NCBI RefSeq assembly: GCF_901709675.1
Contig: NC_051091.1
Location: 6,050,967-6,114,966, forward strand
Length of the DNA stretch: 64,000 nucleotides
Direction: 5' to 3'
Source: Syngnathus acus
Lineage: Eukaryota; Chordata; Actinopteri; Syngnathiformes; Syngnathidae
Positions within the stretch are counted from its first letter, which is position 1; every line of letters starts with the position of its first letter. This document shows positions 46,071 to 58,479 of this stretch, piece after piece. A program made the translations under genes and the position numbers. Below the pieces are notes generated by a model that did no database searches, had not been told where the DNA came from, and saw only the letters and a list, made by a program, of their open reading frames with translations.

Positions 46071-49000
46071 TGTGTGCGTGGAGTATACACGGCTACACAT
46101 TTGTCTGCGTTAGACAGCATGTATGTTTTGGTGTCTGTGGGTGGAGAAGGCCAGCGTTTGGCTCAAGTCTCGCTTTCCTTGTGCATTTTAAAGATCACAG
46201 TAAAACTTGATGGCCCTCAAGTGCCAGCTCTCATTTAATATAAACAGCTTCCTTATAGGCTGTTAAATATGTGACTTGCCCAACACCCCTCCCCCATTCT
46301 GTAAAGATACAAGGTGTAATCACATTGCTCTTTTATTGCAGAAACACCTGAGAAAAAAGGATTTTTCTTCTCAAAGGTGTGGTGCAACACGAGTGTAAAA
46401 AAAAAAAAAAAAATGCTTGGATGTGGGAGGAAAAACATTCAGCATTGTCACACTGGAGAAAAGTAATGGTACACTGCTTAATTCATGAAAGTTGAGGCCA
46501 GTTCCTGTGTCCTAAAAAAAAAAGCCACAGAAATCCAAAGTAAAAGCTAATCATATTATATACAGCTAACATCTTTTTTATCATTATTTATTTATTTATT
46601 TTATTGGTCTTATTTTTTTTTTGAGTAAGAGAGAAGATTGTATTATTATTATTATTTTTCTTATTTTTCTAGAACAAAAAAAAGAAGAAGTATTTTTCTT
46701 CTTCTAATAAATCTTGCGCTACTTCCTTAACCTTCACGCCATTTGCCTCATGAGTTGGCGTCCCTTGGAGACCTGTCGCCCCCGCTCTTTCCTCTTAATC
46801 TCGTCGGGGGCATTTGGCAGGAAAGGTGCTGCCTGCTCCAGGCCAGTTCTCTTTATTAGATGCCAGGCCTCAGATAGAGACCTCAAGGCCTGTGGGTAAA
46901 CATTTTGACAGCTTTTACAGGGGATATTTTGTCTGTGGAATGGAGGAGAAAAGGGAAGGAAGAGAATCACGTGGCTATTTCACATTACTGCCTTCCTTGT
47001 GCTTTTAGAAATGGCAATTTGATTATTTTTCTGTATGTTTTTGTCACAGTGATAATGTAAGTTAATCAGTAAGTCAATTTTGAAAAAAAATAGTGTTGAC
47101 TAATTTTATGTGACGATACGATCCTACTGTATCATGAATTAAACACGCCAACAGCATAGAGCTCCAAAGCTATCGGCAATTTATGCTCCCATGCTTTCAT
47201 AATATTAAAAATAAAAGAGTGAGCGAGGGCTGAGAGGGAAAGAAAAGAGGTGCAGAGAGGAAGATTTCTTGGATGCATGCGCTTTGGTATGGCAAATTAA
47301 ATTTGAATGCAAATGCAGCGGTATTCCTTGACAGTGGGTGATAAAAACCCTATTATGTTTAATGATATGCTTTGTGAGTGTGCATGAGTGCAGAGTGGCC
47401 AGCAACTCTGGGCATCTTCTAAAAGGCTGCCGAGACTCTCTCTGCTGGATTTGAACGGTAGAAGAGTGTGAGCAGTATTTATTATTTTTTTTAAATATAT
47501 ATACATATGAGACGAAATGGTTTGAAACGCTCCAACTTCTCTCAAAAGGAAGAAAGAGAAAGCGGCTACAAAAATGTTCGCTTTTAGTGGGGCTAATCCT
47601 AACCTCCAAAAAATCCTTTTGAAAATATTTTAAGAAAGACCCAGGTGGGGCTTTGATGTTTTTTATGTGATTTTTTTATTTATTTTTTTTTAAATCATGG
47701 TAATCTACTTTGGTGCTTTTCTGTAGGATTCACAAATTCTATCCTTCCAGAAACATACCAATGAAACATTCTTCACTGGGTGAGACATCCCATTTGTCAC
47801 AGCTGTCCATCTTCTGAGGAAAGGTGGAAACATTTGGTGGCAGCTTTTGTATGGATTGTATGTTTCTTGCATCTGCAGTATGGCCGTCCGTCTGTGTGTG
47901 TCCGGAATCTGAGCTTGGTGACTTAATGAGGGAAAGAGTGTTTAATGACCTGTCTATTCGAAGCCTATTGATTCAGTTTGATGTCTCTTTGTGGACATGC
48001 ATTCTTGGCAGGGTGATAGAAACAAACTCATTAGTCATTGCGCTCGTAGTCTTTATTCCGGATGTTCTTACAAAGTTACAATCCTCCAAAATTTTAGACA
48101 GTCAAAAACCTAAGCTGAAATTGATCACAATTTTCAAAATTCATTCAAAAAAATCCAAAGTACCCTCGCTTAGCAACAAGGCAAGATTAAAAAAAAAAAA
48201 AAAAAAGCTGCTTTTGGAAGATGGCTGAGGACGGCTTCCAGTTGTAAACGGAAATATGCTGTCAAAGAGAGCAGGTGACGTGATAATCACTTTAATGTTT
48301 GAGTTCCGTTATGATACTTGAATGGCAGGCGTGCTTGAGAGCTGACTTTAATTCCTGTTTACAATCTCACCCCCACAAACAATCCCCTTACGTCTTGTAA
48401 AGAAAACATTAAAATCACTGGAGCTTTTCTTTGACGAGTTTACAATGTACAGTTCAAAGAAAAGCTCCAAAAGTTTTAAAACTACCAACCTGGTATTTAC
48501 GTACTTCTTTCATTAAATGAGTTTAATTAATGTACGCTTGGATTTATTTAGGTGTATGTGTCCTCAGCTGTGTCATGTAGTGGAGCGTGGCCCGGGGGAT
48601 GTCTCCAGCCAGGTGGAATGAGAACAAACAAGCTGTCAAATGTAATCTCATCTCACAGACTGTGGACATAAGAATGCACCGACATATCTGTCCATCAGCC
48701 CCACAAGATCCATTGTCTTGCTCCATCCGGAGCCACAAACAACACATCCAGACAGAAATGTTGGCTCTCATTCCGACTCGCTTTGTTTTATTGACTCAAC
48801 TGGCCAAATAGACAGAAAGATCTACTGTTCTCAGTACTCTCACAATACAAGATACGAGGAAAAACAAGAGGTGAATCAACTGAATAAATCTACTTTTTAT
48901 AGAGAGTGGAGAAAAAAAGACGACGATAAATGTATCTTAAATCCGAGCTGAGTTTCTGTAATGTTTCATGATTTAAAAAAAAAATTGGATGGTTTCCCTT

Positions 49001-49299
49001 AGACACTTGGTAATGATTTTGCTTTCTGTTCATTATTCTATTCCCTCAAAGATATTTAGCTTTCTTTCATGCAAGCCAAAATATAAAAAGGAACTTCAGG
49101 GGAAATGAAATGAAGTGGAATAAATAGGCTTCTCAGATAAATCCAACAGGGAACGTTCCAATCTCATGTTTACCTGCAAAAACACAAGCACTCATTCTAA
49201 TTTTAATCCTCTTCTTCTGAATACATATATATTTTCATTTTATTTTTCCTTTTAAAGCAAAAAAAACATTTGCGATAAGTCACTATCTCTTTTTCCATC
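46071..49299. other. Anonymous non-coding sequence with homopolymers
   Basis: A17 at 46397-46413, T/A-rich 46570-46690 with short ATT repeats, and A18 at 48189-48206. The stretch 46730-46910 is GC-balanced and repeat-free, possibly a further regulatory patch. The 134-codon frames at 47205-47609 (-) and 47824-48228 (+) run through simple sequence and are rejected. Confidence 0.45.
48409..48479. repeat. 71-bp foldback (16-bp perfect stem, 19-base loop)
   Basis: TGGAGCTTTTCTTTGA at 48419-48434 is exactly complementary to 48454-48469, with a 19-base loop. Beyond a symmetrical 3x3 internal mismatch, another seven pairs continue (48409-48415 with 48473-48479, one of them G-T). The size and shape resemble a pre-microRNA, but the stem matches no microRNA I remember, and a mini inverted-repeat element is at least as likely. 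Confidence 0.7.
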
Positions 49300-49720
49300 A
49301 TTCCAACTGCAGGTTATTGAATATCCCAGCAGACGGGAAAAACTAATTACGAAATGTGTCTGGCTAAGAGAGTTATCTAGCAGATAGCCCGCAGTGCAGC
49401 CGTGTTTCAGCCCTTTTGTTTTTTGTTGTGCAAACTAATTACTTTCTCATTTTTGATGGGGATTTGCTCAGCTGCTCCCCAAACTAGTAATGACCTTTCA
49501 TTGGAATTATGACACCAGCAGATGTAAAGCATTTGATTAAGCCCGTTTACACAGAGCCCAAGCTAGTTCCGACGTTCAGCTCTGGCGCGCTGGATTATAA
49601 ATTATTTTTCTCTTTGCTTGAGGTGGTTTTACAAATTAGTTGCATGAGGAATGAGCTGATAGCTTACCGAATATTACATCATTATACTCACGTTTATTTT
49701 ACTTCACAAAATAGTTGACA
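49300..49720. promoter_or_regulatory. Candidate conserved non-coding element (one of the strongest)
   Basis: About 420 bp of repeat-free sequence with AACTAATTAC at 49341-49350, CAAACTAATTAC at about 49431-49442, AACTAGTAATGACC, GCATTTGATTAAGC and GGATTATAAATTATTT. Multiple TAATTA/TGATTA cores with interspersed GC-balanced text are typical of vertebrate developmental enhancers. The 69-codon frame inside is unrecognised. Conservation is not demonstrable here. Confidence 0.4.
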
Positions 49721-50559
49721 AATGTTTATAAGCTTGAGATTGAAAAACTAGTATAGGTCCAGAAAGGTACATACAATTGGTACATAAAGCAAGTAGAGAG
49801 ATGAAAACATGGCAAGAGCTCACTTTTAATATAAAGAATTCCATATAACAGCACAACCTCAATATGCACTTTGATGCGAGGATTCGGAGCGCAGTACTGC
49901 TGCGTGCGAGAGGGCAGAGGGCACGACGTTGCTTTGAACTACAAGGCCAAAAGAAATGATCTGCGCGAGTCTCGGTGGTAACATAAAAAAAAACTCAGCA
50001 CACAAAGAGTGTTTGTTTGTGCTTTAGGCCACGGAGAGGCAAAAAAAAAAAAAAAGAGAGAAAGGGAGGGTCGTCAACAGAAAAGTGTGCCACAGGACCT
50101 GACCTCAGGGACTTATCTCCTCCACCGCCGTGTCGCTGATCCGTTAATGGCTGGCATCATAACTCTCGGTGCGGAGCAGAGGCGGTTGGCTGCCACTTGT
50201 CTCACAGGTTCATCATTATCTGATAGCTTATCACTCTGCAAGGAAACAAAGTAGACTCCCACTGGAAGAGGATATCCATAGGACTGTTACAGCCCACTCA
50301 GCAGATTCAGGAAGGTACATAAATTTGGTAAATAGTACCAATTAATTTAGACAACATAAAGGATGGGACCTAAAGATCAAAATGAGCCGTTGTGGTTTGA
50401 TCAGTAGTCCAAAACCGGTGCAAAACTCTCTTCTAGTTTCATTTTTTTTAACGCTAAGATTTTCCAAAACAGCACCGTTCTCACTGTTTTATACTTGACC
50501 AACACAATCCGAGTCAGAAAGAGCTGAGTTTTAAGGTCGTGGAAGATGCATTCCAAGGA
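49721..50559. other. Anonymous non-coding sequence
   Basis: A15 run at 50041-50055 followed by purine-rich text. No other feature recognised. Confidence 0.45.
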
Positions 50560-50690
50560 ATTCTATGCGCTGAGATTTAGTCCCGCTAATGTCGGACAGG
50601 AGTGACACCTCCATTGGGTCTGTGTTTAATTGCAGACGATAACTAGGAGATAACGACTGTTCTCGTGTGCAAATCACTGGTTAGAGAGCC
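50560..50690. promoter_or_regulatory. Candidate conserved non-coding element
   Basis: Repeat-free text with GAGATTTAGTCCCGCTAATG, TTTAATTGCAGACGATAAC and TAGGAGATAACGACTG words, no coding frame. Weakly supported. Confidence 0.25.
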
Positions 50691-51719
50691 CAGAGAGCAA
50701 CCATGCTGCCAATGAACTCACAAAAGGGAACAAAGGGAAACATTTTGGAACAGCTCAACCTGTCATCGTTTCGAAGAATAGCACTTTGAGAAGAAAAATT
50801 GTGCTGAATAACCCCTTGGGTCAAATATCGTTCCTTTTCTTTCTGAACTTCAGGCTCTTTGATAAATCAGGTGGCTCTGCAGATCAATAATATCCCCCCC
50901 TACCATTCTTTCATAAAACGCTTGAAAAGAAACTTTGCTCACAAAATCCTCTGAAAACTATGAAAGCCATTTTGATCCATGTTTTAATATTCCATATGGC
51001 AGTATGATATCTTATTTCAACTGTGTTTTAGTATCCCGGGTTGAGAAGTAGATCATTTTCCAATATTCCTCTGTGTTGCCTGAATTGTTTCTCTGGCAGA
51101 AATGATTGGTCTGACAGACTGGTCGGCATGCTCCGAAACATAAAGTTGAAGGCTGTAAAATCAAACCATTGAGATGAATGGCAGTGAAGCACTCTGTAGG
51201 TTTGTGGGAAACCACAAGTCAGGTTAAGATTCCCTCTGCGTCCATCAATCCTCGAATCTGGGTCACATTTTCAGTCTCTCAAATAGAAATCAAATTTCAC
51301 TATGGGAAACGGACATTAGAGTATCTCTTGACCAAGTTGTGTTTTATGGAAACTACTCCACCATTCATAATATGACAATCACAGTTATAGTTTGAAGAAT
51401 ATTTTTTTTTATTATGCTCTGTTGTCTATATTTTGGACTGGTCTAAAACAATATCCACACTGCAGAAGCTGCAGCTTGACATGTTCTGATCAAATCTTCA
51501 TCAACAAACTTCAGAGAAAAGAAAGAGAAAAACAAATTGGTTGCACAGTTAAGGGGAAGAAATTAGCAGGTTGAAATCACGATGGAAATTTGTCTCAGAA
51601 GGAAAAGCTATCAAGTGTATGTGCATGCAGCCAGCAATTATGTCCATTTCTGTTAACACTGTCACATGAAGTCAAGAAAAAACACACACCTCCAACTTGT
51701 CATTTGCTTTTCCATAAGC
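50691..51719. other. Anonymous non-coding sequence
   Basis: No gene or repeat recognised. T-run near 51402-51410. Confidence 0.45.
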
Positions 51720-52080
51720 TCAACAGTTCAACTTCTGGCATGCTAATGGTTGAGAGTCTTAATTAAAATGTCAAGGTGGCGTGATGTCCCATTTAAGTCT
51801 CCCCCTCCCGCCCCTATCCTCCCACCCTCCCTGTGCCTTTTCTGCTTCTGATCCTCCCCGGGGACCTATTAAGCCCCGGCCAAAATGATTGAAGTTCAAA
51901 GAGGTGAGCCCAAAGGTTGGACGCTCAGCGCTTCGCAATTCGCTGTCGTCCCAGCATCCACCAACCCTGACCTTTAGCAAGACAGCCGTCCCCGCTAATG
52001 TGCGCGCATATCTAATGAGAGAGGGCTTTAGACTCAGACCTTCCTGTCAGCCTTGAAGACGATAATGCCACAGACCGTTT
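51720..52080. promoter_or_regulatory. Candidate conserved non-coding element
   Basis: Contains GGCATGCTAATGG and GTCTTAATTAAAATGTCAAG (about 51756-51775), GGACCTATTAAGCC and CGCATATCTAATGAGAG, split by a pyrimidine-rich CCCTCC stretch (51798-51835). Repeat-free with raised GC. No recognised coding frame. Confidence 0.35.
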
Positions 52081-52254
52081 CCAAATCTTCTCTTCCGGCC
52101 CTCTTCTACCCTGACGAAAATCTTCTGATTCTTTTCCACTTTTCACTATGAACAAACAGGACGGGCATCTGCTTTTTATAACCTGGTACCGTCACAGAGT
52201 GGCAGGTCCATTAATGGCGCTTCAATCATATTAATTCGATTGTGAGGCAGCAAC
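52081..52254. other. Anonymous spacer
   Basis: Nothing recognised. Confidence 0.4.
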
Positions 52255-52375
52255 AATAATATAAGATAGTTTGAACGCCGAGGCAGGGACTTATGATCAA
52301 GTGGAAGGGACCAAGAACAGACCTTTGGGGAACACCGTGGGACATTACGGCCAATGGGGGATGTAAAGTCTTTAA
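52255..52375 (-). pseudogene. Reverse-transcriptase relic of an L2/CR1-type LINE
   Basis: Minus-strand translation contains LHPPLAVMSHGVPQRSVLGP, with the block GVPQRSVLGP encoded at 52307-52336, followed by HLIISPCLGV. Non-LTR reverse transcriptases of the L2/CR1 group have SPLPVTSGVPQGSVLGPLLF followed by IYxLPLG, so nine of ten residues of the signature are kept. The catalytic (Y/F)ADD box that should follow is not recognisable; the frame decays and the copy is a short internal fragment. It is separate from the LINE C-terminus at 13456-13680 and may derive from a different family. Confidence 0.72.
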
Positions 52376-54639
52376 TATGAATGAATTGATAGAAATGTAG
52401 GCCAACTCATATGACTGTGACATATATTAAAAGATTAAATGGAGAAATGAGTGGGAATTGGTGCAAACTTAATCCTCACTTCGGTATACTCAAGATTAGG
52501 ATATTAAATCATGCTCTCAAAGTGAAACCTCACAATAATCTCCCAAATTCAATGCTTGCTGACAAAAATATAACTGAGCCATGTTTTTATCTGCCCACTC
52601 AATTTACAGTAAGAAGCTATTCTAATTTCTATCCTAATTGTACAAAATAAATAACAAGCTACATGTTTGTTAGTTTGACCTTTTTGAACTTGAGTGGACA
52701 ATAAATGTTATGTGATTCCTGCATATAGTATGGGACACACAACAAGCAAGTACACGCAGAACATGTACTTTTCTACACTATTCAGGTTGGTGCACACACA
52801 CACACATTCACATTCATTCGTGTGCAAAGGCGTCGAACAGCGTGGGCCCTCGCTCTGCTACGCTCCAGCAACCCTATCTTATTAAAGGCTGTCAGCATAG
52901 CTAGCACGATCATAAGCTTTTTATTATTGACTCGGAAAATATGATAATTTGGAAATCGCAGGCTGCCTCCCAAAGACTGCACCATCATTTTCAATTTTAG
53001 CTGCTCTCCCTTTTTTTTTTAACAGGAATGATAAGAGCTTCATGAGCTTGACATTTTTCCAGTATAATAGGTTATTTACTCGTGCTTTTTTTTTTAAATT
53101 TTATTCATACATTATAATTGAGTTCCATCACCTATGCTACCTTCAAAAGAAAGCTTCCACAAATTTAATTAAAAGCGATATTTCCTTTCATTGAGAAAAG
53201 CAAATTACATGAGAACTAGGACAGATACTCGAAATTGATTGAATCAGCATCGTTGTACCTTTTATTTTATAGGAGGGGCCACTGAAACTAATCCCCTTGC
53301 AAAGTCATGTTTGACACCCTACCTCGAGCCAGTGCTTTTTGTAATGAGATTGTTTGCTAAATAAACTCGCCGCTATGTAAACTGAACCATCACTTATCTG
53401 ATAGCGAACACATTGTGTCGTTAAAATACTTAAGTGCGAGCAACGTGTTTAAAATGGTTCTTTTTACAGATCATTCAGTGATACTAAAAAGTACACCAAG
53501 CCAAGAGGCCAAACTCCTCACCCATCAACAGATTTTCCCTCCTTGTCCTATCAGCTTGCACCCCCCCCCCATCTCCCCTCTCCCTCTCAGGGCTGTCAGC
53601 ATTCTGGGATTACCTCGCTATCTTTTGTTGCATTCCCACAAGCTCACCGTGTGATCCATAATTCAACAGTGGCGCTATTTCGGGCTAAACTAGAATTTGA
53701 ACTGGACCATAATCTCCATCTGGCACTTGGAGGCATAATCTCCGTAAACACTGTTGCTTCAATATTTTATTGACCCTCTATCTTGATAAAACATAATTGC
53801 CATTTCTAATCTGTCTGGAGGAATCAGCAACAGGACCACAGTGGAGATCAGTTGTGCATCGTGTAGGTGGTCAGCGGTGAAGGAGGACAGACGGGCCTTA
53901 ACAGAAATCTTGCGACAAGGTGTACTGTGAATTTTGCTCTCAGGTGTGGACGAAAAAGCGCACAGCATTTATGACTGTGGCCATTTTACAGCAATGGGCA
54001 ACTTAAATGTTGGAGGGAGACACATTTCTTTTCATCACTGCTACAGTGGGACCACATGGGACTGCACATTTTCTAATGAGATAAAAATGCTGTTTTAAAT
54101 ATAGCGAATATATTTGCTCTTAACAGGAAACCAACATTAAGTGGAGGAATTTATTTTGTAATTTTTTCTCAAAAATAAACTAAGTCAAAATTGTTTTATT
54201 ACTGCCGGACTGTGATATTCCAGCATATCGGTCCGAATCTGCAAAAACAAAACTGAGGGCTTGTCACATTGAAATAGAGGGAAGTATAAGACTGAGTGTG
54301 CAACTAAGTCATGTCTGCCATCTTGTGGTAAATGGTGAAATTACAACTTAAAAACTACACTCGAGCCCAGATTTGCAGCCGAAGTCCTCAGCAGATGATG
54401 CGGGTTGCCAGGTGCATCGCTCCAGCATTCCACACCACCTTTCAAGCTTTCATCCTGCCTGACAGCCTCCGGGTTTATATTGGGCGCCTTCTTGGCCTAT
54501 CGCCCATGTCCAGTCACAAGCAGTGCTTAAAACTCCCGTAAAAGAAAAGACTCTCGTCTTTTCTCTCCACAACTGCATGTAAGATCGGTTTGGGGGATGT
54601 CCAACATGTATGTTTCCTTATGATAATAACAATGATAAT
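52376..54639. other. Anonymous non-coding sequence
   Basis: Short CA array at about 52793-52805, T10-rich runs near 53010 and 53085, C10 at 53561-53570. No exon recognised. Frames of 60-80 codons occur at random. Confidence 0.45.
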
Positions 54640-54780
54640 AGATTCCATTAGGAGAAAAGGAATTTCTCCCTGGGGCGGATCCCGAGAATGATGGAAAATT
54701 GGCCAAGACGAGCAGCCGAGAGCTAATGGATCAAAATTACCCCTGTCACAAAGTTTGGAAGAGGGCTGACTGAAATTGCT
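54640..54780. promoter_or_regulatory. Candidate conserved non-coding element
   Basis: Balanced, repeat-free text with GGGGCGGATCCCGAGAATGA, GAGCTAATGGATCAAAATTA and CCCCTGTCACAAAG words. Weak inference from appearance. Confidence 0.3.
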
Positions 54781-55821
54781 TTTTTCCCCCCACCAAGCCT
54801 TTTTCCCTCGCCCCTCCCGCCAACTTCTCTCTCGCGCTACATCTCAATATGAGAAGCAGACAGAGAAATCCATCTGTAACGTAGACTTGCAATTTACACT
54901 CGTGCTTCTGTGCAGCTGTTCCTGTGCTTGATGGCGTGATAAATTAATCTTTTCCTGTGCCACTGCATCAATTCCTTTAAAAGAATACATTAAGAGTTTT
55001 TCTCCCCCCCCTGAAGTAAACATTTTATTCCATCTCCTCTCTCAGTCACCATGACAAATTATATTCATCCGATGAACAGCGATGAGAAAAAGAAGAAAAA
55101 GCAGAATGATCAAATATAGTACGAAGCAAGTTTTCATACATATATGGTAATTTTTTTTAAGTGATTTTTTTTTTTGGCTTGCACATTTGGTGTGTAAAAA
55201 GCAAATTGTCCACAGCTTTGGTATGACAATGCACCAGCAGCTTTTTGTCTATGAGCTCAAGCAAATTATCATTTAAATCAAATATGTCCTTGTCATAAAA
55301 ACCAAAATCCCCTCAGCGGTTTCTAAGAAGTGCCAACCAGGATTTTCGTTCTGGACCACTATCTCACATTGATATTACTTGGTACGGACCATAAGAAGTG
55401 GAAAATGTGAAATATCTCTTTATTGAATTTATGAATATGCTTTGGACTGTAATCCAAGCTCATGTGTCTGACAATAGAAACTCATACTATGCTAACTCCA
55501 CAAAAAGAGCAACACAGAACCACCTGTCCCTAGGAAAACTAGGGAAAAAAATTACAGATCAAGTTCTCATTTTCATCAAGCTTAAGAACGGCAAACAGAA
55601 ACGGATTATGCCTTGGTGTGACAGTAATCGTATGGATATTTACTTGTTCTAACGAGCTCCCAATGTATACACCACTGTCAGAAGCTACAATGACGGGATT
55701 AATGCTAATACGTTTTGATTGAGTTTGAGCTTGGATTCTTTAGCTTCTGATTGGGTCAATTTGAGGGAAAATGTTTGTGGTTATAAGACGAGTCAGTTTA
55801 GGTGGTTTTGACATGAATTAT
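54781..55821. other. Anonymous non-coding sequence
   Basis: C7-8 at about 55004-55011 and T-runs near 55167-55175. The 84-codon plus frame at 55398-55652 is K/N-rich and unrecognised. Confidence 0.45.
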
Positions 55822-56066
55822 CGTATTTTCCAGACCATAAGCCGATACTTCATGCACAATCTTTCAACCCTGTGACTTGTAGTCCATTGTGTCTTATCTA
55901 TGAACGCTTTATGATTTTGTTGATATTGTATGATTTGTGCATATTCTCCCGTATATGAAAATTAAACATTAAAACACCTGCGATTTATAGTCCAGTAAGG
56001 CTTATATATGAACAAAACAGGATTTTCCCTGGATTTTAACTGGTGCGGCTCATAGTCCGGAAATTA
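55822..56066. mobile_element. Inverted-repeat element of the GACTATAAGTCGCAC type
   Basis: The left end CGTATTTTCCAGACCATAAG + CCG (from 55822) pairs imperfectly with the right end GCGGCTCATAGTCCGGAAAT (about 56045-56064), giving roughly 22-bp terminal inverted repeats. Inside are two similar subrepeats, GTGACTTGTAGTCC...TTATCTATGAAC (about 55871-55907) and GCGATTTATAGTCC...TTATATATGAAC (about 55980-56012). This matches a non-autonomous fish element I remember by its GGACTATAAGTCGCAC ends. No coding capacity; the superfamily is uncertain to me. Confidence 0.7.
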
Positions 56067-58479
56067 TAACCGTAGAGAAAGGCCTCTTGCAGAAAAACTA
56101 ATCTTGTCTACTACTATTTTTAGACTCACCATTTGTATAAAAAGTCTTAAAGTGGAATTTTAGACAAATCCATTAAAAAAAAGCTGATTTTCTAAACAGC
56201 TGAATTTGGTGATATCTCACAAAAGCTTTTTCACCTAACTTGTGTCAACACAATGCCAAACACATGGCAAAGGCATGCTTAGGTGTTGCACTAACCAGAA
56301 ACCACTTTGCTTTCCACACAGTCGGGTAGATGCTTTGAATGAGCAAACCCATTGGCACGAGGGGAGATAGATGAGAGGGGATCAAGATCCTCCACAGACA
56401 TTGAGACCTCCAACTCCCTGCTGAGTTTGGGCTCCTGCTGGGCAAGTGCTGTTTGCTCACATCATCTTGCCCCATTATCATTGTTAAAACATTCCACAAG
56501 TCAGGTCATTTCAATTCCAGAGAAATATTTAGTCTTTTTACAATGTCACTAAACGGTGATTGAAAGATTCATTTCTCGTATTGGCATAATTCTGAAAATA
56601 ATTGGTATTGAATATCCCTGTTTGAGAGCAAAAGAAAATTATGCCGGTGTCTCCTGAAAAACTGGTGAAGGTTGCTGTGCAATGCCAAATGAGGTCACGC
56701 AACTTATTTGGGACGTTTGGAAGGAAATCACTTTTCTTAGCCGAATTTCTGAGATGCTGAGCATAGTGGAAGGCCCCTGTTGCGACCAAATTAAAGGATC
56801 TTCTTTTGTTTGACAAACTCGGCAGGGGAGATCAAGCATAAGCAGAAATCCTTTTTGCCACTGTCTCTAAGATTTCTCTCTTTCTTCCACGAAAGAAAGG
56901 GTGCAAGGCGGCGGCGCGGTTAAGACGACGCCCCCCCGCAAAGAAGCAATTAAATGCTCGGCCTTGTGAAGGTCTCTCAGCGGTGCAACCAGAAAAACAG
57001 CCATGTGGTCGGGCACCATAGTAAAAAAAACAAAAAAAGCTTCCGACGGTGGTTTGATGTTTCTCACAAGTTAACCAGCATAGCAATCGACTTCGGTAAA
57101 AGGCTCTCATGCATGAATATTTATAAAACAAATGCAAATCTTGGACATCACAAACACTTTGCAAAATTGACTTCAGCTCGTAACACTTCATGCAACATGA
57201 AGAATAACTGTGCAATCCCATAACGTGAAATCCTTGTGCACCTTCTCGCAATCATTTTGGCGAGGGGAATCTTTTAAAAGTGGACGTGCCGCCGTGCTAG
57301 AATGTCAACCGTGCTTTGCCAGGTTTGCTTTTAGAGGACCTCTGCAGTTAAAGCTGCTGCTGATGCAATCCAGTGCAATGTTGGTGCGCACTGCAATTGA
57401 GCTTGTCACCTCCTTCCTGCATGTAAACGTGCTCACCATAGGTGCCGCCGCTCTGTTTGTTTACCATGTTAACGCGTCATTAAGTGTCCCAGAAGAAAGA
57501 AAATACATGAATGGATGAATGAGAAAAATTACAAAAAAATTGCAAAAAGAAATTAACAAAAATTAAGAAAGAATTTGAAAAAATTAGAAACTTGCCGACA
57601 GATTGCTTAAAGGCTTGGGGACTCCAGAAGAATTACTGCAGTGTGGTGTGATTACTAGCTATTGTCTTGTCAGTTTTTAAATGCTTTTGATACATAATGA
57701 ATGGCAATATTATTCATTGTTTTGTTGTTTGTGTTAACCTCAGATCTTTATCAAAGTGCTAAAAGCACATGAAGAAACGAAAGAAGCTTACTACACGCCT
57801 GCTTGTGCAAATGTTTCCAGACATGTCCCGGATTACTTGAGCACAGTATTTTGACATTTAATACATTCAATATCATCTTTACAGCTTTCCTACACATAAA
57901 CTCCAAATTGAAGTAGGCTAAACTTCAATCCCATCATCTTCATTTTATCTCCAAATACACAATCATTCCATTCATCATAAGTTTCATCACTTTTATATGA
58001 ACATTTTATAGAGTTGTATATAGTTGTAAATTCCATCACAGTGGCTTATGGGCCATTGCAGGCTTTTTTTTTTTCTTTTTCCTCTGCAGCTCTCATTCTA
58101 TTCTCATCTGTCCTCCACCATAATTTCCTATCGAATTCCCGCCTCAGTTACAACATACTGTATCATATGCCTCAAAGCAAATGCTACCGTGCAGGGAGCA
58201 ACATCCATATTACTTTTTGCGTTCTGTGTGTCAAGTCGTTAATGGACGGTGAGTGGAAGTGAAAAGCGGGAGCATTTTCATCTCCCCTTCCTCTGTCTCT
58301 TTTACACTCGGCAAGGAAGCAAATGTAAATTGGCTATGAAAGGAGAGGTGGAAAACAATTATGGGAGCGACGCGCCTGAGAGAAATGAGTCTATTGCTTG
58401 ACCTGTAATGAAGTGGAAAGTTGACAAGACGGCTTTGTGCGACTCGCAGATTTGAATGCAAGGAAATGACTCGTCTGTA
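56067..58479. other. Anonymous non-coding sequence
   Basis: A-rich 57525-57600 and a T10-rich run near 58063-58079. The 139-codon minus frame at 56832-57251 has no recognised domain. The stretch 57245-57480 is balanced and repeat-free but has no decisive motif. Confidence 0.45.

Noticed and set aside
57370-57410. CAGTGCAAT word resembling the 5' end of miR-130
   Set aside because: The surrounding bases do not continue the mature microRNA and only a 6-bp stem could be formed.
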